Positions 62,588 to 64,000 of a stretch of 64,000 bases of DNA are shown in pieces. The position numbers and the translations under genes were made by a program. The notes beneath the pieces are model-generated. The model ran no database searches, was not told the origin of the DNA, and saw only the letters and a list, made by a program, of their open reading frames with translations. Every line of letters starts with the position of its first letter. The stretch's first letter is position 1. Source of the DNA: an uncultured Lachnospiraceae bacterium (GTDB lineage: Bacteria; Bacillota; Clostridia; Lachnospirales; Lachnospiraceae); the NCBI GenBank assembly GCA_905203555.1, contig CAJKWK010000005.1:28554-92553 (forward strand), written 5' to 3'.

Positions 62588-63861
62588 GCTTGTTCACCTA
62601 CTTTCTCTGGATTTGCAATATAACCTGCAATCGCACTTGCCGCCGCTACTTCCGGTGACGCAAGATAGATCAAAGAATCCACATGCCCCATTCTGCCGAC
62701 AAAATTACGGTTTGTGGTTGATACACACTTCTCACCCGCTGCCATAACTCCCATATGGCCGCCCATACATGGACCACAGCTCGGAGTATTTACCGCACAC
62801 CCTGCATCTACAAAAATATCCAGCAAGCCTTCCGCTATACACTGCTTATAGATCTTCTGTGTTGCCGGAATCACCATCACGCGTACATCTTCGTGTACTG
62901 TATGACCTTTCAAAATCGCAGCAGCCTTTCTCATATCTTCCATCCGGCCATTTGTACAGGAACCAATTACAACCTGCTGGATCCGAATCGGCTCCATTGA
63001 CTCGATCTCGTCAATGGTTTTTGCATTGCCCGGAAGATGTGGGAATGCAACCGTAGGACGTACTTTTGACAAATCAATCTCTACGACCTCATCATATTCC
63101 GCATCCTCATCTGCCGTATAGATCTGATATTCCTTTTTTGTATGTTCTTTCAAATATTGTTCTGCCTTCTCATCCACCGGGAAGATCCCGTTCTTTGCAC
63201 CTGCCTCGATCGCCATATTTGCCATCGTAAAGCGGTCATCCATAGATAAGTTGGCAATCCCTTCTCCGGTGAATTCCATTGATTTATACAACGCACCATC
63301 TACACCGATTTTACCGATGATATGAATAATAATATCCTTACCGCTTACATACGGACCCGGCTTTCCTGTCAACACAAATCGAATCGCACTTGGAACTTTA
63401 AACCAAAGTTCGCCGGTCGCCATTCCGGTGGCAATGTCTGTTGTTCCCACACCTGTAGAAAATGCTCCTAACGCTCCATATGTACATGTATGTGAATCTG
63501 CTCCGATAATACACTCTCCTGCTGCAACCACACCTGCTTCCGGAAGAATCGCATGTTCCACACCTGATTTTCCCTGTTCAAAATACCATGTCAGTCCATG
63601 CTCTCTGGCAAATTCCCGAATTGCTTTGGAATTTTCTGCGGACTTGATATCCTTATTTGGCGTAAAATGGTCAGGCACCAGAACTACCTTTTCCCGATCA
63701 AATACCTGCTCTGCCATTTCTCTAAAAATAGGCAGTGCCATCGGACCGGTAATATCATTTGCCATTACTACATCAAGCTTTGCCTCTATCAACTGACCTG
63801 CCACAACAGAATCAAGTCCTGCATGTGCAGCCAATATTTTCTGCGTCATTGTCATTCCCAT
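62584..63861 (-). CDS. leuC: 3-isopropylmalate dehydratase large subunit
   Basis: 425 residues, the short (archaeal/Clostridia) form. The 4Fe-4S Cys ligands are in [10 protein letters not shown] and SCGPCMGGH; substrate segments [13 protein letters not shown] and GVGTTDIA are present. AGGAGGG precedes ATG 63861. The 140-base leader in the window shows no T-box or leader-peptide run of Leu codons; a TAAAAT -10 may lie near 63905. First gene of leuC-leuD-thrC-membrane protein in this window. Confidence 0.96.
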   Translation of the reverse strand: MGMTMTQKILAAHAGLDSVVAGQLIEAKLDVVMANDITGPMALPIFREMAEQVFDREKVVLVPDHFTPNKDIKSAENSKAIREFAREHGLTWYFEQGKSGVEHAILPEAGVVAAGECIIGADSHTCTYGALGAFSTGVGTTDIATGMATGELWFKVPSAIRFVLTGKPGPYVSGKDIIIHIIGKIGVDGALYKSMEFTGEGIANLSMDDRFTMANMAIEAGAKNGIFPVDEKAEQYLKEHTKKEYQIYTADEDAEYDEVVEIDLSKVRPTVAFPHLPGNAKTIDEIESMEPIRIQQVVIGSCTNGRMEDMRKAAAILKGHTVHEDVRVMVIPATQKIYKQCIAEGLLDIFVDAGCAVNTPSCGPCMGGHMGVMAAGEKCVSTTNRNFVGRMGHVDSLIYLASPEVAAASAIAGYIANPEKVGEQA

Positions 63862-64000
63862 AGTGACACCCTCCTTGCTTATTCAATCTATGCTTGACAT
63901 TTTAACACAATAAATCGTGAAAGAAAAGAGATGGATATTATCTTCGGCGGCGTAAATTTACTGTAGGAATTATAGTGGCAGAAACTGCCGGATGTGTTTC

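Noticed and set aside
63930..64000. Possible plus-strand gene entering at the right edge
   Set aside because: One frame is open but has no start or recognisable sequence in the 70 bases available.
1..64000. CRISPR arrays, tRNA or rRNA genes, prophage or intact insertion sequences
   Set aside because: No regularly spaced repeats, cloverleaf sequences, integrase, or transposase genes with terminal repeats were found by reading both strands.

Overview
ORGANISM. The window looks like the chromosome of a low-to-mid GC (about 40% by eye) anaerobic Clostridia member, most likely Lachnospiraceae. The reasons are AGGAGG-type ribosome sites nearly everywhere, a T-box leader on pheST, a Clostridia-type 6S RNA, CotF-like spore-coat proteins, a YtrA-type GntR/ABC operon, ATP-dependent PEP carboxykinase, GPH sugar transporters and helix-turn-helix/membrane fusion regulators. 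The family assignment is inference from gene content; no rRNA gene is present. LAYOUT. 1-7.4 kb: argG, a degenerate guanylate-kinase paralogue, a class I glutamine-amidotransferase-like hydrolase, two small CotF-like proteins, an aminotransferase, a YitT/unknown membrane protein pair and ogt. 7.4-9.4 kb: a cation-diffusion transporter and ApbE, one operon. 9.6-15.5 kb is the most accessory part: decayed fragments, an ABC exporter operon flanked by two copies of a regulator 5' end (about 290 bp direct repeats), small unknown proteins and an acetyltransferase. 15.5-29.2 kb: leuS, a ZIP transporter, a small P-loop protein, a trkA-trkH-unknown operon, an EF-G paralogue, then tyrA-aroA. 29.3-33.4 kb: a folate operon read folC-folE-HD-folP-folB/K. 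33.5-37 kb: GntR/ABC/permease operon. 37-39.2 kb: a glycogen-debranching-type enzyme interrupted by a frameshift. 39.2-45.3 kb: an M19 dipeptidase, then T-box-pheS-pheT-queA. 45.4-48.6 kb: YihY, 6S RNA, a flavodoxin/ferredoxin protein, a second YitT. 48.7-57.6 kb: a glycoside-use locus (esterase, GH78 rhamnosidase, AraC regulator, GPH transporter, GH3). 58.3-63.9 kb: pckA, then leuC-leuD-thrC-small membrane protein. HOW IT WORKS TOGETHER. Most of the window is housekeeping metabolism: amino acids (Arg, Tyr/shikimate, Leu, Thr), folate, aminoacyl-tRNA synthetases and K+ uptake. The clearest niche signal is the 48.7-57.6 kb locus, which reads as uptake and stepwise deglycosylation of rhamnose- and glucose-bearing plant glycosides under an AraC-type regulator. 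POINTS OF INTEREST. Three genes (membrane regulator at 12.4 kb, debranching enzyme at 37 kb, GPH transporter at 54 kb) each lack exactly one nucleotide relative to the reading frame their sequence calls for. In two of them the restoring -1 shift falls at an A-rich Lys codon run. One frameshift is present identically in both copies of a duplication, which argues against random sequencing error there. The GH78 and GH3 enzymes also end in a similar helical tail that neither catalytic family needs. No CRISPR array, tRNA, rRNA, intact insertion sequence or prophage was seen.
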